DNA from: Cytobacillus sp. S13-E01
Lineage (GTDB): Bacteria > Bacillota > Bacilli > Bacillales > Bacillaceae_L
NCBI RefSeq assembly: GCF_029193815.1
Contig: NZ_JARFVC010000001.1
Location: 1 to 64,000, forward strand
Direction of reading: 5' to 3'
Length of the DNA stretch: 64,000 nucleotides
A program made the translations under genes and the position numbers. Shown here in pieces: positions 48,725 to 59,091 of the stretch (its first letter is position 1; the number at the start of each line of letters is the position of its first letter). The notes under the pieces are model-generated. The model did no database searches. It was not told the origin of the DNA and saw nothing but the letters and a program-made list of their open reading frames with translations.

Positions 48725-49450
48725 TTAGCTTCTCTTTCGTAAAACATGAAAATCAAATTTATCTGCCTTAAAGTAATTCATCGAATAAAGAACTGCATTT
48801 TCATTCAAGTCAAAGTGCATCTGTTTTAACAACAACAACGCAATTTCCGGTTCACACTCAAGTATTGGTGAAATTTTTTCATGATAGCCAATTGGTTCAA
48901 TATGGGTCACAGCATAAGAAATGTTCCTACCAGCCTTTTTAATAAAAGCATCAAATAATGATTCCTGATCATGTTCAAAACCTGTAGGTAAGATATTGAG
49001 TGGTATTTTATCTACACAGTAAACCACTGGATCACCATTAGCCGTTCTAACCCTTTCTATCAGTACTAATTCCTCATTTTCAATAAGGTCAAACTTTTTA
49101 ACGTCCTCATCTGTCGTCCCTTGAATGGTTGATCCAAGAAAGACTGTGCCAGGTTTCATTCCTGCTTGAACAATCATCTCGGTAACACTTGAAAGCTGCT
49201 CGATTCCTGCAGAAAATAATGGTCTAGCATTTACAAAGGTTCCAACACCATGGCGTCTAATGACAACGTTTTCTTCCTCTAGTATTCGGAGAGCCTCCCT
49301 AAGCGTTGCACGACTTACACCTAAATTTTGAGCTAGTAAGAATTCGGAAGGAAGCTTTTCTTTTTCTTTATAGAACCCTACTTCAATGTCTTTCTTAATT
49401 TTATCGATGACCTGTAAATACAAGTGGCGATTATCTAATTTTATGGACAA
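48725..49450 (-). CDS. ymfC: YmfC, GntR/HutC-family regulator
   Basis: 241 residues. N-terminal winged helix (about 5-75; [29 protein letters not shown] in parts) and a C-terminal UTRA ligand domain (about 95-238). The TTG start at 49450 has GGAGG 11 nt upstream. It sits directly before the nucleoside transporter genes, so it probably controls them in response to a nucleoside or nucleotide; that is inference. Confidence 0.88.
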   Translation of the reverse strand: MSIKLDNRHLYLQVIDKIKKDIEVGFYKEKEKLPSEFLLAQNLGVSRATLREALRILEEENVVIRRHGVGTFVNARPLFSAGIEQLSSVTEMIVQAGMKPGTVFLGSTIQGTTDEDVKKFDLIENEELVLIERVRTANGDPVVYCVDKIPLNILPTGFEHDQESLFDAFIKKAGRNISYAVTHIEPIGYHEKISPILECEPEIALLLLKQMHFDLNENAVLYSMNYFKADKFDFHVLRKRS

Positions 49451-49760
49451 TTTTCTTTATACCTCCATAGAAAGACTACATACAATACAGGATAACTTCG
49501 TTTTTTCTTATCCTTTGAATTTATGTAAATCTTATCCGGATCAATTATTAGTAAAATATTGAATATCAAATCAGACTTCAGACCTCTGATGTTTGACAAA
49601 TATAACATCAATCGAAAATACTATAGCATTTTTTACTAAATAACAAAAGTATAATTTGTCGAATGTTGAAGATTTTCAAGATAAATACCTGTAAAATTCA
49701 TCTTAAGATCCTTATACTAAAAGTGATTGACCGATACCCAAAGGACACTCCGGGAGTATA
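49451..49760. other. ymfC upstream region with a TCAGA-CC-TCTGA palindrome
   Basis: About 310 nt with no ORF. TCAGACCTCTGA (49578-49589) is a perfect-arm palindrome, with a further TCAGACT just left of it. It is a candidate operator for autoregulation by YmfC; I did not find a matching copy upstream of nupN. Confidence 0.4.
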
Positions 49761-49762
49761 GA

Positions 49763-49791
49763 AAAAAAGTAAGAGACAGGCCCCTTACTTT
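49763..49791 (-). terminator. spoIIIE terminator
   Basis: AAAGTAAG/CTTACTTT stem (49767-49774 with 49784-49791) followed by TTTT on the minus strand, 12 nt past the stop. Confidence 0.85.
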
Positions 49792-49803
49792 ATAATCTAT
49801 CTT

Positions 49804-52125
49804 TTAACTTCCGATATCTTCATTTTGAACGCTAACTAAAACAGTCCGAGGCTTACTACCTTCATACGGACCAACTACACCCCTAGCCTCCATTGCATCT
49901 ATTAGTCTTGCTGCCCTTGTATAGCCGATCCGAAAGCGTCTTTGCAACATTGATACAGAAGCCGTTTGCATTTCTATAATTAACTGGACTGCATCATCGT
50001 AGAGATCATCATTTACCTCTTCAATCGTTTCAGTTGATTCTTGTGGAATCATCTCTTGTTGATACTGAGCTTTTTGCTGAGAAATGACAAAGTCTACGAC
50101 GTCCTCCACCTCTTCATCTGAAAGAAATGCACCTTGTACTCGTACAGGCTTAGAAGCCCCAACCGGTAAAAAAAGCATATCACCTCGTCCTAGAAGTTTT
50201 TCTGCTCCTCCCATATCAAGAATTGTACGTGAATCTGTTTGTGAAGAAACACTAAATGCTATTCTTGAAGGGATATTAGCTTTAATAACACCTGTAATAA
50301 CATCAACTGACGGTCTTTGAGTTGCAATGATTAAATGAATCCCAGCTGCTCGCGCCATCTGGGCAAGTCTTGTGATCGAATCCTCTACATCTGAGGATGC
50401 AACCATCATTAAATCAGCCAGCTCGTCCACAATAACTACAATATAAGGAAGTGAGGGTTGTTGCCCTTCTTCATGATCATTATGCCTTTTTATATAATCA
50501 TTATAGCCTTCAATGTTCCTTGTTCCGGTATGTGAAAAAAGCTCATACCTACGTTCCATCTCGTTTACAACTTTTTTCAAAGCCTGGGATGCTTTTTTCG
50601 GATCAGTTACAACCGGTGCAAGTAAATGTGGTATCCCGTTATATACATTTAACTCAACCATTTTGGGATCTATCATCATCATTTTCACTTCATGGGGTTT
50701 TGCCCTCATTAAGATACTCGTAATAATACCATTAATACATACACTTTTCCCGCTACCGGTTGCACCTGCAACAAGCAAATGTGGCATTTTATTCATCTCA
50801 GCTAAAACAGCATCACCAGAGATATCTCTACCTAAACCTATTAAAAGCTTTGCATCAGGCCTATCATTTTCTTTTGCCTCAAGCACCTCGCGCAGTGAAA
50901 CCATTGCAACCTCTGAATTCGGCACCTCTATTCCAACTGCAGATTTTCCTGGAATGGGCGCCTCAATTCGAATGTCCTTGGCTGCTAAAGCCAGTGCAAG
51001 GTCGTCATTTAGATTAACTATTTTACTTACCTTAACACCCACATCTGGGTATACTTCATATTTAGTAACTGCAGGTCCTAAGTGAACTTTTGTCACTTTT
51101 GCTTTAACACCAAAGCTTAGGAAAGTACGCTCTAGCTTTCTCGCATTGGCATATATACTTTCATGCTCTGAGCTTTGATCAGTTGGTTTTGGTGCCTTTA
51201 ATAAATGAACGGGTGGTAATTCATAATCAACATTTTCTACCTCTGTGAATGTAATCGGTGGTACTTTGTCATCTGGAGCTCCGATTTTTTCAGATGGAGT
51301 CTTTTGTTGAATGGCGGGAGCAGATTCATATGCCCGATCAGCAAAATTAGAAATTATCGGTTGCATAGCTTCCTCTTGCTCATCATTAACATCTATTTCT
51401 TCCAAATCACTTTCAGGATGTTCATCTTCAGGCTTTACAGCTTTAGATTTGCTAGGCTTTTTAACACGAGTTGGTCTATTCTTAAGATTGTTGCCCCATT
51501 CTTTGAGATCCTCAATAAAGGCAAGCCACTGCTTTTTTATAAATAAAAATACTGGAGCAAATAGTTTTAAGACTGTGTCATTTAGAGACTTACCAGTTAG
51601 TAATATAACACCACTAATAATGAGAAAAATAGCAATAATATTCGTTCCTGGCTCATCAAAAAGAAAATAAGAGGCTGCAAAGAGTATCGCGCCTATTAGG
51701 CCACCACCTAAGTCAGTCGTACTAATCTCACCATTTCTTTCAAGCCAATAAAGCTCCCAAGTATTAACAATAACACTTGGTTCAGTAAAAGTACCTTCAT
51801 TGGACAAAAGTTTAAATAAAGTAACATGGCTTAATAAAAGAATAGATAATGTTATTAAGTATGTACCGATTAATGGTCTAGTAAAAAAATCAGGCCAAGA
51901 TCTCTTCCATATGATATAAAATGATAAAATTAATAAGCCTAATAAACAGAGCATGTACCATTCTCCGACAAAAAACCGGAACAATGACACTAGAGCATTC
52001 CCAACAACACCTAGTTTCGCTATCCCAATAAATGTTAGTGCTAAAAATAATAATCCTAGTAATTCAAATTGGAACGTTTTTTTCCATTCGGCCTTTTTCT
52101 TAGACCGTTTTTTTTGTTTTGTCAT
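49804..52125 (-). CDS. spoIIIE: SpoIIIE/FtsK-family DNA translocase
   Basis: 773 residues. About four N-terminal membrane helices (about 20-185), an acidic linker, then the RecA-like motor with Walker A GATGSGKS and Walker [12 protein letters not shown]. The C-terminal gamma winged helix (about 705-765; [20 protein letters not shown]) reads DNA polarity. It pumps the chromosome into the forespore through the polar septum. ATG 52125 is chosen (GGGGTG 5 nt upstream). Neighbours ymfC and tepA/ylzJ match B. subtilis spoIIIE. Confidence 0.95.
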   Translation of the reverse strand: MTKQKKRSKKKAEWKKTFQFELLGLLFLALTFIGIAKLGVVGNALVSLFRFFVGEWYMLCLLGLLILSFYIIWKRSWPDFFTRPLIGTYLITLSILLLSHVTLFKLLSNEGTFTEPSVIVNTWELYWLERNGEISTTDLGGGLIGAILFAASYFLFDEPGTNIIAIFLIISGVILLTGKSLNDTVLKLFAPVFLFIKKQWLAFIEDLKEWGNNLKNRPTRVKKPSKSKAVKPEDEHPESDLEEIDVNDEQEEAMQPIISNFADRAYESAPAIQQKTPSEKIGAPDDKVPPITFTEVENVDYELPPVHLLKAPKPTDQSSEHESIYANARKLERTFLSFGVKAKVTKVHLGPAVTKYEVYPDVGVKVSKIVNLNDDLALALAAKDIRIEAPIPGKSAVGIEVPNSEVAMVSLREVLEAKENDRPDAKLLIGLGRDISGDAVLAEMNKMPHLLVAGATGSGKSVCINGIITSILMRAKPHEVKMMMIDPKMVELNVYNGIPHLLAPVVTDPKKASQALKKVVNEMERRYELFSHTGTRNIEGYNDYIKRHNDHEEGQQPSLPYIVVIVDELADLMMVASSDVEDSITRLAQMARAAGIHLIIATQRPSVDVITGVIKANIPSRIAFSVSSQTDSRTILDMGGAEKLLGRGDMLFLPVGASKPVRVQGAFLSDEEVEDVVDFVISQQKAQYQQEMIPQESTETIEEVNDDLYDDAVQLIIEMQTASVSMLQRRFRIGYTRAARLIDAMEARGVVGPYEGSKPRTVLVSVQNEDIGS

Positions 52126-52204
52126 ATATAGACACCCCATTCAACATATAACAGTAATAATTACGTTTTTATAAAATATTAAAACTTACCTTCCTATGTA
52201 TGAA

Positions 52205-52229
52205 GAAAAGCAGCCATTAGACGGCTGCT
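52205..52229 (-). terminator. tepA-ylzJ terminator
   Basis: AGCAGCC/GGCTGCT stem (52209-52215 with 52223-52229) followed by TTTTC on the minus strand. Confidence 0.75.
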
Positions 52230-52311
52230 AAATAAACAATCATAATTAAATTATAACACATAATCAGATACTAATGTTACCAGTAAGTTAAGAGTTAATT
52301 GGGGGATTATA

Positions 52312-52530
52312 CTAGTTTACTGACATTGTAACTTTTTGCCCAGGTGAATATTGATCATCTAGAAAATGCTGTGGATCACTACTTAGTACTCTTAAAATTA
52401 CATATTGATTCTGCGACGTCTCATTAACGAGTAGTGAAACACCATTCATTTCGACAATTTTCTGCTTACTGAAATCAGTTTCAGCTGTTGGGAAAATTAA
52501 TTCTTCCGGCATCATTGTATATAAAATCAT
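52312..52530 (-). CDS. ylzJ: YlzJ-like small protein
   Basis: 72 residues; YlzJ-like family, function unknown. Its ATG overlaps the tepA stop by 4 nt (ATGA), so it depends on tepA translation. The sequence is mainly beta-strand-like ([21 protein letters not shown]). Confidence 0.85.
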   Translation of the reverse strand: MILYTMMPEELIFPTAETDFSKQKIVEMNGVSLLVNETSQNQYVILRVLSSDPQHFLDDQYSPGQKVTMSVN

Positions 52531-53285
52531 TGCAACAACCGCTCACTTTCTCCGTGAATATTCCGTTCCTCCATTAGCTCATGTAACTTTTTAATTGCTT
52601 GTCCGACCCCACCAACTTCGTCAATCAACCCATATTTAACAGCATCTGCTCCAACTACATTTGTACCGATATCTCTTGTTAGGTTACCTTTTGAAAACAT
52701 CAATTCTTTAAATTTTTCTTCGGAAATATTAGAGTTTTTCATTACGAAATTCACAACTCGTTCCTGCATTTTATCTAAATATTCAAAGGTTTGAGGGACC
52801 CCGATTACTAGCCCTGTTAAGCGTACCGGGTGTATGGTCATCGTCGCCGTTTCTGCGATAAAAGAGTGATCACAAGAAACAGCTATAGGTACACCAATAG
52901 AGTGACCTCCGCCTAATACGAGTGAAACAGTTGGTTTGGATATAGACGCAAGCATTTCAGATATAGCAAGTCCTGCCTCAACATCCCCACCTACTGTATT
53001 TAGTACGACTAGTAACCCCTCAATTTTTGGATTTTGTTCAATTGCGACAATCTGTGGAATCACATGCTCATATTTTGTTGTCTTATTCTGAGGCGGTAAC
53101 TGCATGTGACCTTCAATTTGGCCTATTATGGTTAAACAATGAATTTTTGAATCTAGCCCCAATTGTGGAACATTCGTTTGTCCTAATTGTTGTATTTTAT
53201 CAACGAGACTCGAGCCTTTAGTCTCACTATTTTTATCTGGTTCCTCACCTGGTTGTTCTGATGAATGTATGTAATCGTTACTCAT
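52527..53285 (-). CDS. tepA: TepA/YmfB, ClpP-fold serine peptidase
   Basis: 252 residues. ClpP/crotonase fold: [13 protein letters not shown] oxyanion region, [12 protein letters not shown] with the probable catalytic Ser, TMTIHPVR with the His. In B. subtilis it was described as helping secretion, probably by clearing signal peptides. It lies in the conserved dapA-tepA-ylzJ-spoIIIE order. A terminator at 53443 separates it from dapA. Confidence 0.92.
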   Translation of the reverse strand: MSNDYIHSSEQPGEEPDKNSETKGSSLVDKIQQLGQTNVPQLGLDSKIHCLTIIGQIEGHMQLPPQNKTTKYEHVIPQIVAIEQNPKIEGLLVVLNTVGGDVEAGLAISEMLASISKPTVSLVLGGGHSIGVPIAVSCDHSFIAETATMTIHPVRLTGLVIGVPQTFEYLDKMQERVVNFVMKNSNISEEKFKELMFSKGNLTRDIGTNVVGADAVKYGLIDEVGGVGQAIKKLHELMEERNIHGESERLLQ

Positions 53286-53442
53286 AATAATCTCCTTTCA
53301 ACCCAAGTTATCCTTTAGTATGAACGAGTTGTCATTTTTCATTCGATTATGAAAAACTTATTTATCCATCAAAGACAATCGTTGGGTAAACCCCCTCAGT
53401 AAAGATGCTATTTATTTTATGAATGAATTAAAACTTTGTCCA

Positions 53443-53478
53443 ATATAAAAAGGCAACCGGATGGGTGCCTTTTTATAT
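53443..53478 (-). terminator. dapA operon terminator
   Basis: Perfect 13-bp stem ATATAAAAAGGCA/TGCCTTTTTATAT (53443-53455 with 53466-53478). Its T-rich arm lies on the minus strand just at the dapA stop. Confidence 0.82.
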
Positions 53479-54344
53479 TATTTCAGTAAACTTTGAAGTT
53501 TTATTCGTTCTTGTTCTGTTAAAGGAACTAATGGTAAACGAACAGAACCAACATCCAGCCCTTTCAATTGTAGAGCTGTTTTAACTGGTGTTGGACTAGG
53601 TGCTGTAAACAATCCTTTTATAAGTGGGAGAATGGACTGGTGGATACGTGCTGCTGTTGCAGTATTTCCTTCCTCGAAATTCCAAATCATTTTTTGCATT
53701 TCATTACCTAAAATATGGGAAGCTACAGATACTACCCCATTTCCACCAATCGAGAGAACAGGCAAAGTTAAACCATCATCACCACTATATAACATGAAAT
53801 CCTCAGCGGTTTGGGCAATAATTTCAGTCATTGCATCTAAATTCCCGCTAGCTTCCTTTACAGCAACAATGTTTGGAATTTTCGAAAGCTTTACAATCGT
53901 TTCAACTGATATAGTAACAACCGATCGACCAGGAATATTATAAACCATCACAGGAAGGTTTGTGCTTTCTGCAATTACTTTAAAATGCTGATAAAGACCA
54001 GCTTGATTTGGTTTGTTATAGTAGGGTGCAACAATCATTACTGCGTCTACACCAGCTTCTTTGGCTTTTTTTGTTAATTCAACAGAAGCATACGTATTAT
54101 TGCTACCAGTACCCGCAATAACAGGAACTCTCCCATCAACCACTTGAACGACATGACGGAAAAGAGCAACCTTTTCTTCAGAAGACAAGGTTGGTGACTC
54201 ACCTGTAGTGCCTGCAATTACTAGGGAGTCACTTCCATTATGAATCAAATGATTAACAAGCTGAGTCGTTTTTACAAAATCAATATTTCCCTTTTTATCA
54301 AAAGGTGTTACCATTGCCGTAGCTATTTTACCAAAATTAATCAT
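53478..54344 (-). CDS. dapA: 4-hydroxy-tetrahydrodipicolinate synthase
   Basis: 288 residues, class I aldolase-type TIM barrel. GTTGESPTLSSEE, the Tyr in MVYNIPGR, and the Schiff-base lysine in VAVKEASGN are all present. It condenses pyruvate with aspartate semialdehyde; its product leads to diaminopimelate for the wall and lysine, and to dipicolinate in spores. It begins 18 nt past dapG. Confidence 0.96.
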   Translation of the reverse strand: MINFGKIATAMVTPFDKKGNIDFVKTTQLVNHLIHNGSDSLVIAGTTGESPTLSSEEKVALFRHVVQVVDGRVPVIAGTGSNNTYASVELTKKAKEAGVDAVMIVAPYYNKPNQAGLYQHFKVIAESTNLPVMVYNIPGRSVVTISVETIVKLSKIPNIVAVKEASGNLDAMTEIIAQTAEDFMLYSGDDGLTLPVLSIGGNGVVSVASHILGNEMQKMIWNFEEGNTATAARIHQSILPLIKGLFTAPSPTPVKTALQLKGLDVGSVRLPLVPLTEQERIKLQSLLK

Positions 54345-54362
54345 TTTTCCACTCCTACCTCA

Positions 54363-55604
54363 TTAGCTCTCATGTTCAACTTCATTGGCTATATCAGAAA
54401 GATTAAATGCCTTATGGAGAGCATTAATTGCGTTTATCATATCATCTTGTCTAACAAGTACCCATATGGTAGTATGACTATCAGCAGATTGAAGAATTTG
54501 AATACCTTTGTCTGATAATGCGGTAACGATTTTAGAGGTTACACCAGGTACACCATTCATACCCGCACCAACAGTAGAAACTTTCGCACAATGTCTTGTC
54601 ACAGCAGGATCAAATCCCTGATCCTCCAATACTTCAATCGCTTTATTAGTTGCCTCTCCTGTAACAGTATAAACAACGCCATTTGGTGTTATATTAAAAA
54701 AGTCAACACTGATTTTCGCATTCGCCATCGCTTTAAACACTTTTGTTTGTAAATCATATTGTCCTTTTTTTGCTTGAACCTTAATTTGAGTTACATCTGC
54801 AACATGTGCAATACCAGTAATTACTCTTTCATTAATATCTCTACCCTTACTCCCTTTTTCAATGGATGTAACGAGAGTACCGGGTAAGTCAGAGTATGTT
54901 GAACGAACACGGATCGGTATATTTGCTTGCATCGCAATTTCTACAGCGCGAGGGTGTATTACCTTTGCACCTTGATATGCCATATTACATATCTCAGTGT
55001 AAGTAACAACCGATAATGGACGAGCATCATCGACAATCCGAGGATCAGCAGTCATTACACCTTCTACATCTGTAAAAATATCAATCCATTTAGCGTTTAA
55101 TGCAACCCCTAAAGCTGCAGCCGATGTATCACTGCCACCTCGACCAATCGTTGTTACATCACCCATTTTTGAGATACCTTGAAACCCTGTTACTACTACA
55201 ACATCGTTTTCTTCTAGCGTTTCAATTAGACGATTACATTTCATTTCAATAATTTTTGCATTAGTATGATCATTGTTTGTTCTAAAACCAGCCTGTGCCC
55301 CATTTAGAGCAGTGGCTTTTATTCCATGGCTATTTAACATATGTGAAAAAACAATGCTAGAAATTAATTCACCACAAGATAACAGCATATCTGTTTCACG
55401 ATTACTAATTTTAGACTCGGTATTGTCAACTAAACTTAATAGCGTATCAGTTGAATAAGGATCTCCAAGGCGTCCCATTGCTGATACTACGACAACAACT
55501 TTATATCCTTCGTCCAGAGCATTCTTAATATGCTTCTCAGCTAATAATCTAGTTTTTTCATCCCTTACAGAAGTTCCGCCAAATTTTTGGACGATCACAT
55601 TCAT
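54363..55604 (-). CDS. dapG: Aspartokinase I (DapG type)
   Basis: 413 residues. Kinase motif KFGGTSV near residue 7, the TTIGRGGSDTSAAALG region, then two C-terminal ACT domains (about 270-405). It phosphorylates aspartate, the first step of the pathway completed by asd and dapA next door. In B. subtilis the DapG isozyme is inhibited by diaminopimelate. GGGGTG lies 5 nt upstream of the ATG. Confidence 0.95.
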   Translation of the reverse strand: MNVIVQKFGGTSVRDEKTRLLAEKHIKNALDEGYKVVVVVSAMGRLGDPYSTDTLLSLVDNTESKISNRETDMLLSCGELISSIVFSHMLNSHGIKATALNGAQAGFRTNNDHTNAKIIEMKCNRLIETLEENDVVVVTGFQGISKMGDVTTIGRGGSDTSAAALGVALNAKWIDIFTDVEGVMTADPRIVDDARPLSVVTYTEICNMAYQGAKVIHPRAVEIAMQANIPIRVRSTYSDLPGTLVTSIEKGSKGRDINERVITGIAHVADVTQIKVQAKKGQYDLQTKVFKAMANAKISVDFFNITPNGVVYTVTGEATNKAIEVLEDQGFDPAVTRHCAKVSTVGAGMNGVPGVTSKIVTALSDKGIQILQSADSHTTIWVLVRQDDMINAINALHKAFNLSDIANEVEHES

Positions 55605-55679
55605 ATATACACCCCATAATAGTGTTAGAGGTCAGTAGACTAGCTACTCCCCTTTAAAAAAAGTTAATAAAATCCAGCT

Positions 55680-55754
55680 ATAACGGGTAGTTGGAATTCA
55701 CCAAATCAATACAAAACTACCCGTAAGCTAAACAGGTGAAGGTTTGCCTGTTTT
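55680..55754 (-). other. Paired hairpins between asd and dapG
   Basis: AACAGGC...CCTGTT (55730-55754) overlaps the asd stop. A longer ACGGGTAGTT/AACTACCCGT hairpin follows (about 55682-55726). A TTTTTTT tract lies about 25 nt beyond. This could attenuate expression of dapG-dapA, but it is not a standard terminator. Confidence 0.45.
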
Positions 55755-56802
55755 ATTTTATTATACCAAGCCTAACAAGGCCCTCAGCAATTTGTACTGA
55801 ATTCCAAGCAGCACCCTTTAATAAATTATCAGATACCACCCACATATGAAACCCATTATCACGATCTAGGTCCTTACGAATTCTACCTACAAAAACATCA
55901 TTTTTGCCTACACAATTAGCAGGCATTGGATAAATTTGTTGTGAAGGGTCATCCTCGAGTACCACACCTGGTGCTTCAGATAGTATATTTTTAATTTCTT
56001 GTACTGTGACATTTCCTTGTTCTATTTCAAAATAGACAGATTCTGAATGTCCAGTTTCTACAGGAAGTCTGACGCATGTTGCAGCAACATGTAGGTCTCC
56101 TAACCCCATGATTTTTTTCGTTTCATTAATCATTTTCATTTCTTCATAAGTAAATCCATTTTCCTCAAATCTATCAATTTGCGGGATAACATTAAATGCA
56201 ATTTGATAATGTTTTTTATCGCCCTTAACAGGAAGTACTTCAGGCGTATATTCACTTCCATCAAGAATTGCTTTCGCTTGTTCTTTCATTTCATTTATAG
56301 CAGCATCACCAGCACCAGATACAGCCTGGTATGTTGAGACAATAATTTTATTTAACCCGAATTTTTTACGAATTGGTTCTAGTGCAACAACCATTTGGAT
56401 TGTGGAACAGTTGGGATTAGCGATGATTCCATTGTGGTCTTTCAGTGCTTCTTCATTAACTTCTGGAACAACTAAAGGTACATCCTCATCCATGCGATAA
56501 GCACTTGTATTGTCTACAACAATTGCACCACGTTTAACAGCTTCTGGCGCTAATTGTTTAGAAACACTTCCCCCCGCACTAAACAAGGCAATTTGAACTC
56601 CTTCAAAACTTTCTGGAGTGGCTGCCTGTACGATGATTTCCTCCCCTTTAAACTTTACCTTCTTTCCAGCAGAACGTTCTGATGATAATAGTGTAAGTTT
56701 TGAAATAGGGAAATCACGATTTTCAAGTGTTTGAATCATTTGTGTACCAACTGCTCCTGTTGCGCCGACAACTGCTACATGTAATCCATTTGGATGTGTC
56801 AT
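55753..56802 (-). CDS. asd: Aspartate-semialdehyde dehydrogenase
   Basis: 349 residues. NADP-binding [10 protein letters not shown] near the start, catalytic Cys in [10 protein letters not shown], and QAVSGAGD. It reduces aspartyl phosphate to aspartate semialdehyde, the DapA substrate. AAGGGG lies 7 nt upstream of the ATG. It sits between spoVFAB and dapG, as in B. subtilis. Confidence 0.96.
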   Translation of the reverse strand: MTHPNGLHVAVVGATGAVGTQMIQTLENRDFPISKLTLLSSERSAGKKVKFKGEEIIVQAATPESFEGVQIALFSAGGSVSKQLAPEAVKRGAIVVDNTSAYRMDEDVPLVVPEVNEEALKDHNGIIANPNCSTIQMVVALEPIRKKFGLNKIIVSTYQAVSGAGDAAINEMKEQAKAILDGSEYTPEVLPVKGDKKHYQIAFNVIPQIDRFEENGFTYEEMKMINETKKIMGLGDLHVAATCVRLPVETGHSESVYFEIEQGNVTVQEIKNILSEAPGVVLEDDPSQQIYPMPANCVGKNDVFVGRIRKDLDRDNGFHMWVVSDNLLKGAAWNSVQIAEGLVRLGIIK

Positions 56803-57042
56803 TTTCTTACCCCTTCCAGTAAATGCTTATAAAAAGCAATGTTTATTCAAGAATTATTTCTACAATTGTAGAGGTTGGTTTATTTTCCACTGATGATTAT
56901 ACACTACGTTTACCCATTCATAACGATAAGTCCTACGTGAAATGGAAAGAACCCCATTTGGTTATATATAACTAAAGGTATAGTCACCCGTGAATAATAA
57001 TACAAGAAATCATATCATTTATTTTATCATATTCACGCAGTA

Positions 57043-57085
57043 AAGAAGAGAAGATTTTTATTACATTAAGAAATCCTCTCTTCTT
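57043..57085 (-). terminator. Hairpin behind spoVFB
   Basis: 15-bp stem with one mismatch (57043-57057 with 57071-57085). The T-run after it on the minus strand is short (TTTAC), so read-through into asd is possible. Confidence 0.6.
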
Positions 57086-57104
57086 ATTGTATCAGCTTGA
57101 TTTG

Positions 57105-57707
57105 TCATTCGCCATCTCGAAATTTTTCAATAATCACTGGTTGAAGTTGCTTCCCTTCCATTGCGGAAAGAACTGTTTCTTCTAACATTTCCATACGAGC
57201 AACCATCGAACTTGGTTTCTTTGTTGGTGCATCCTGCCCAAACGGTATAAAGTAAATATTTTTTGTTGCCATTAGTCTCATTAAGTTAACTCCATTTAGA
57301 CCTAATGCGTCATTCGTTGAGATAGCAAGAACAACCGGTTTTAAATTACGTAAAGTTGCCTTTGCTGCCATCAACACAGGTGAGTCAGTCATGGCATTTG
57401 CAAACTTACTCATTGAATTTCCCGTAAACGGTGCTATAACCATACAATCTAATGGTATCTTAGGCCCAAGAGGCTCTGCTCCAACAATAGAGTCAATTAC
57501 TTTGTTACCAGTAATATCTTCAACTCTTTTAATCCAATCTTCACCTTTTCCAAATCTTGTAGTCGTTGTCTTAACCGTATTAGATACAATAGGTATAACT
57601 TCTGCACCTGCCTTAATTAACTTTTCAATCTCAGGCATAACTGCATCATATGTGCAGTGTGAGCCTGTTAATCCAAAACCAATACGTTTCCCTTTTAATT
57701 CCATCAT
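57105..57707 (-). CDS. spoVFB: Dipicolinate synthase subunit B (SpoVFB/DpaB)
   Basis: 200 residues, flavoprotein-like fold: GFGLTGSHCTYD, IAPFTGNSMSKFANAMTDSPV in part. With SpoVFA it makes dipicolinic acid from the DapA product in the mother cell; dipicolinate then loads the spore core with calcium. Its ATG overlaps the spoVFA stop by 4 nt. Confidence 0.95.
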   Translation of the reverse strand: MMELKGKRIGFGLTGSHCTYDAVMPEIEKLIKAGAEVIPIVSNTVKTTTTRFGKGEDWIKRVEDITGNKVIDSIVGAEPLGPKIPLDCMVIAPFTGNSMSKFANAMTDSPVLMAAKATLRNLKPVVLAISTNDALGLNGVNLMRLMATKNIYFIPFGQDAPTKKPSSMVARMEMLEETVLSAMEGKQLQPVIIEKFRDGE

Positions 57708-58597
57708 TTATTCTCCTCTCTTTTTTGCAAATGATCTATCAAAATTTGTGAAAGCACATTTGCAACAATTTTACCTGCTGTCTTTGGTGCTACAATCCCA
57801 GGAAGACCTGGAGCTAATAGAGCCTTGATTCCCCGTTTTTCAGCATATCGAAAATCGGTTCCACCTGGTTTTGAAGCTAAATCAACGATTAACGCATGTG
57901 CTGGCATTTTGGAAATAACGCCCGCTTTAACAATTAGGTGTGGAATTGTATTAATACACACATCCACGTCAGACACTTGACGTTTTAGATCATCAAGGTG
58001 AAATGGTTGTAATCCCATTTCAGTTATCCTGGCTATATGTTCCGATCGTCTAGCTCCTACTTTTACATGTGCACCAAGTGCATTGAACGTCCGTGCAACA
58101 CTCATTCCTACACGTCCCAATCCAAGAACTAAAACGTTAGAATTATGAATTGTAATATCTGTATGCTGAATAACCATCATGATTGTACCTTCAACTGTCG
58201 GAATCGAGTTGTAGATAGCTACATCATCACGCTCAAATAACTTAACCAATTCACGATTTACCGTGATGTTATCTAGATAACTGTTACTGATCCCTGAGAA
58301 AATGACACAATGGTCTGGAGTTTTTAAAATAATATCCTCAGTAAGGATTACTTTTTCGTTTGAAAAAATTGTTTCGACCTGCCCCTCACTATTGGTACCC
58401 GAAACTGGTAATATAATGGCATCTATATCCGTGAAATCAATTTCATCCATTTGCTCCTTTGAAGCGCCTGTGAAACCATGATCTAATTGATCAAAGCCGA
58501 TTAAAGAAATCTTCGCATCTAACTCAATTAATTTGCGAATTACTTCTAACTGTCTTGCATCCCCGCCAATTATAGCAATGTGCATACCAGTTAACAT
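57704..58597 (-). CDS. spoVFA: Dipicolinate synthase subunit A (SpoVFA/DpaA)
   Basis: 297 residues. An N-terminal dipicolinate synthase domain (HIAIIGGDARQLEVI) is followed by a Rossmann NAD(P) domain (VLVLGLGRVGMSVARTFNALG in part, near residue 155). AGAAGGTG lies 7 nt upstream of the ATG. A candidate sigma-K promoter lies 56 nt upstream, fitting mother-cell expression. Confidence 0.95.
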   Translation of the reverse strand: MLTGMHIAIIGGDARQLEVIRKLIELDAKISLIGFDQLDHGFTGASKEQMDEIDFTDIDAIILPVSGTNSEGQVETIFSNEKVILTEDIILKTPDHCVIFSGISNSYLDNITVNRELVKLFERDDVAIYNSIPTVEGTIMMVIQHTDITIHNSNVLVLGLGRVGMSVARTFNALGAHVKVGARRSEHIARITEMGLQPFHLDDLKRQVSDVDVCINTIPHLIVKAGVISKMPAHALIVDLASKPGGTDFRYAEKRGIKALLAPGLPGIVAPKTAGKIVANVLSQILIDHLQKREENK

Positions 58598-58652
58598 GTT
58601 TTTTCACCTTCTCTTTTATGGAAATCTGCCAATTCAATTTCATTTACTTAAA

Positions 58653-58681
58653 CATCTTATGAAAAACAACATGAATAGGTG
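58653..58681 (-). promoter_or_regulatory. Candidate sigma-K promoter of spoVFAB
   Basis: CACC (58678-58681), 16-nt spacer, CATAAGATG (58653-58661) on the minus strand. It follows mACm-N16-CATAnnnTA except for the last base. Confidence 0.55.
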
Positions 58682-58696
58682 AATAGAAAGTGGTGA

Positions 58697-58761
58697 AGAA
58701 CAAAAGCGCAGGGCGAGCCCGGAGCTAGACATTAAAGCTAAGCACAAAATTTTATGCTTTC
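58697..58761 (-). repeat. Internally deleted repeat copy 8
   Basis: Both family ends are joined directly (CTAGCTCCGGG next to CTCGCCCTGCGCTTTTGTT, minus strand), with the whole central cruciform missing. The tail with GTGAAAGCATAAAATTTTG lies about 30 nt past the ymxH terminator. Confidence 0.78.
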
Positions 58762-58791
58762 ACATATAAATTCTGATATTATAAAAAAGCA

Positions 58792-58825
58792 CAAAAAAAA
58801 TTGACCTCACCTAGGTGGGTCAATT
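58792..58825 (-). terminator. ymxH terminator
   Basis: AATTGACC/GGTCAATT stem (58799-58806 with 58818-58825) followed by TTTTTT on the minus strand. Confidence 0.9.
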
Positions 58826-58833
58826 CTTTTCGT

Positions 58834-59091
58834 TCACTCATTATCATTTGTATATTCGTCTGGAATATCAATTATAATCATATCTGTACCAATTTTCTTA
58901 ATATGCTGCCAAGGTACTCTTACCTCACTACCTTGTTTTCTTAGACCAAACCATTTTAATGACGGGATAATTAGGGCATTAATTTGTCCTGTTTGTTCAT
59001 TAATTTCTAGATCTGTTTGCCCTAATACACCTAAGCGCTCAGCTCTCTTAACGTCAACGATTTCTTTGCCACCCAGCTCACTCAACCTCAT
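58834..59091 (-). CDS. ymxH: YmxH/YlmC family PRC-barrel sporulation protein
   Basis: 85 residues, a PRC-barrel-like small beta protein (MRLSELGGKEIVDV..., VPWQHIKKIGTDMIIIDIP in part). The family is conserved in spore formers; its role is unknown. In B. subtilis it lies between mlpA and spoVFA, the same as here apart from the inserted decayed element. Confidence 0.9.
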   Translation of the reverse strand: MRLSELGGKEIVDVKRAERLGVLGQTDLEINEQTGQINALIIPSLKWFGLRKQGSEVRVPWQHIKKIGTDMIIIDIPDEYTNDNE

